Shown here: positions 64,000 through 64,000 of the stretch, piece by piece
Layout: each line of letters opens with the position of its first letter
How positions within the stretch are numbered: the stretch's first letter is position 1
From: Pyropia yezoensis
Lineage: Eukaryota; Rhodophyta; Bangiophyceae; Bangiales; Bangiaceae
Length of the DNA: 64,000 nucleotides
NCBI GenBank assembly: GCA_009829735.1
Contig: CM020619.1
Coordinates: 1,618,590-1,682,589 of the forward strand
Direction of reading: 5' to 3'
The notes under the pieces: model-generated
Told to the model about the DNA's origin: nothing
The model's input: the letters and a program-made list of their open reading frames with translations, nothing else
Database searches by the model: none
Position numbers and translations under genes: made by a program

Positions 64000-64000
64000 A

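Larger units (their letters stand above)
55415..64000 (+). mobile_element. Ty3/gypsy chromodomain LTR retrotransposon (3' end beyond the window)
   Basis: Order: putative 5' LTR, primer-binding site, gag, pol (protease, reverse transcriptase, RNase H, integrase, chromodomain), a hairpin-repeat spacer and a long antisense ORF. No copy of the 5' LTR is found after pol, so the 3' LTR should lie outside the window. GC content (mid-50s by eye) is clearly lower than the host genes. Only one inactivating change is visible in pol, so the copy appears young. Confidence 0.85.

Overview
This is nuclear DNA from a eukaryote. It is very GC-rich, with long G/C homopolymers, and most genes have no or few introns. 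The gene set (E2F, Bre1, SMC3, CCT2, a 20S proteasome alpha subunit, serine palmitoyltransferase LCB1), a presequence protease with a targeting leader, a plastid-type TerC protein, and a starch-binding trehalose-phosphate synthase/phosphatase suggest a photosynthetic protist. A bangiophycean red alga (Porphyra/Pyropia-like) fits best. That assignment is inference from GC content, low intron density and gene content; no rRNA or organelle marker lies in the window.

Layout, 1-42.5 kb: a gene-dense housekeeping region. E2F (minus, ~1.45-2.98 kb) faces away from BRE1 (plus, 6.35-9.81 kb) across an extremely G-rich spacer. An Rsa3-like ribosome-assembly gene (minus, 10.6-11.5 kb) is divergent to presequence protease (plus, 13.3-16.7 kb), which converges on LCB1 (minus, 17.0-18.9 kb). 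After a 3.4-kb low-GC spacer carrying a MITE-like inverted repeat come a PRKRIP1-like splicing protein (plus, 22.3-23.1 kb), a CBM20-TPS-TPP fusion (minus, 23.4-26.8 kb), proteasome alpha-2 (plus, 27.3-28.3 kb) and CCT2 (minus, 28.7-30.9 kb). SMC3 (minus, 33.0-36.9 kb), NOM1/SGD1 (minus, 37.4-40.5 kb) and TerC (minus, 41.1-42.5 kb) follow. Splice sites were placed for BRE1, TPS, PSMA2 and CCT2 where reading frame and family conservation agree.

Layout, 42.5-64 kb: an accessory region. 42.5-54 kb is mostly gene-free, with a Crypton-like recombinase remnant (47.1-48.1 kb) and a 1.5-kb GC-rich minisatellite (50.9-52.5 kb). From 54.0 kb on there are two Ty3/gypsy chromodomain retrotransposons. A decayed minus-strand copy (54.03-55.41 kb) ends exactly where the 5' LTR of a larger plus-strand element begins (55.415 kb). 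The larger element has gag, pol with one in-frame TGA, a four-unit hairpin array, and a long antisense ORF that reaches the window edge.

Recurring theme: in E2F, the Rsa3-like gene and PRKRIP1, the conserved parts of one protein lie in different frames, and each junction coincides with a run of 11-24 C or G. Homopolymer-length error in the assembly is the simplest explanation; real disruption or polymorphism is the alternative.
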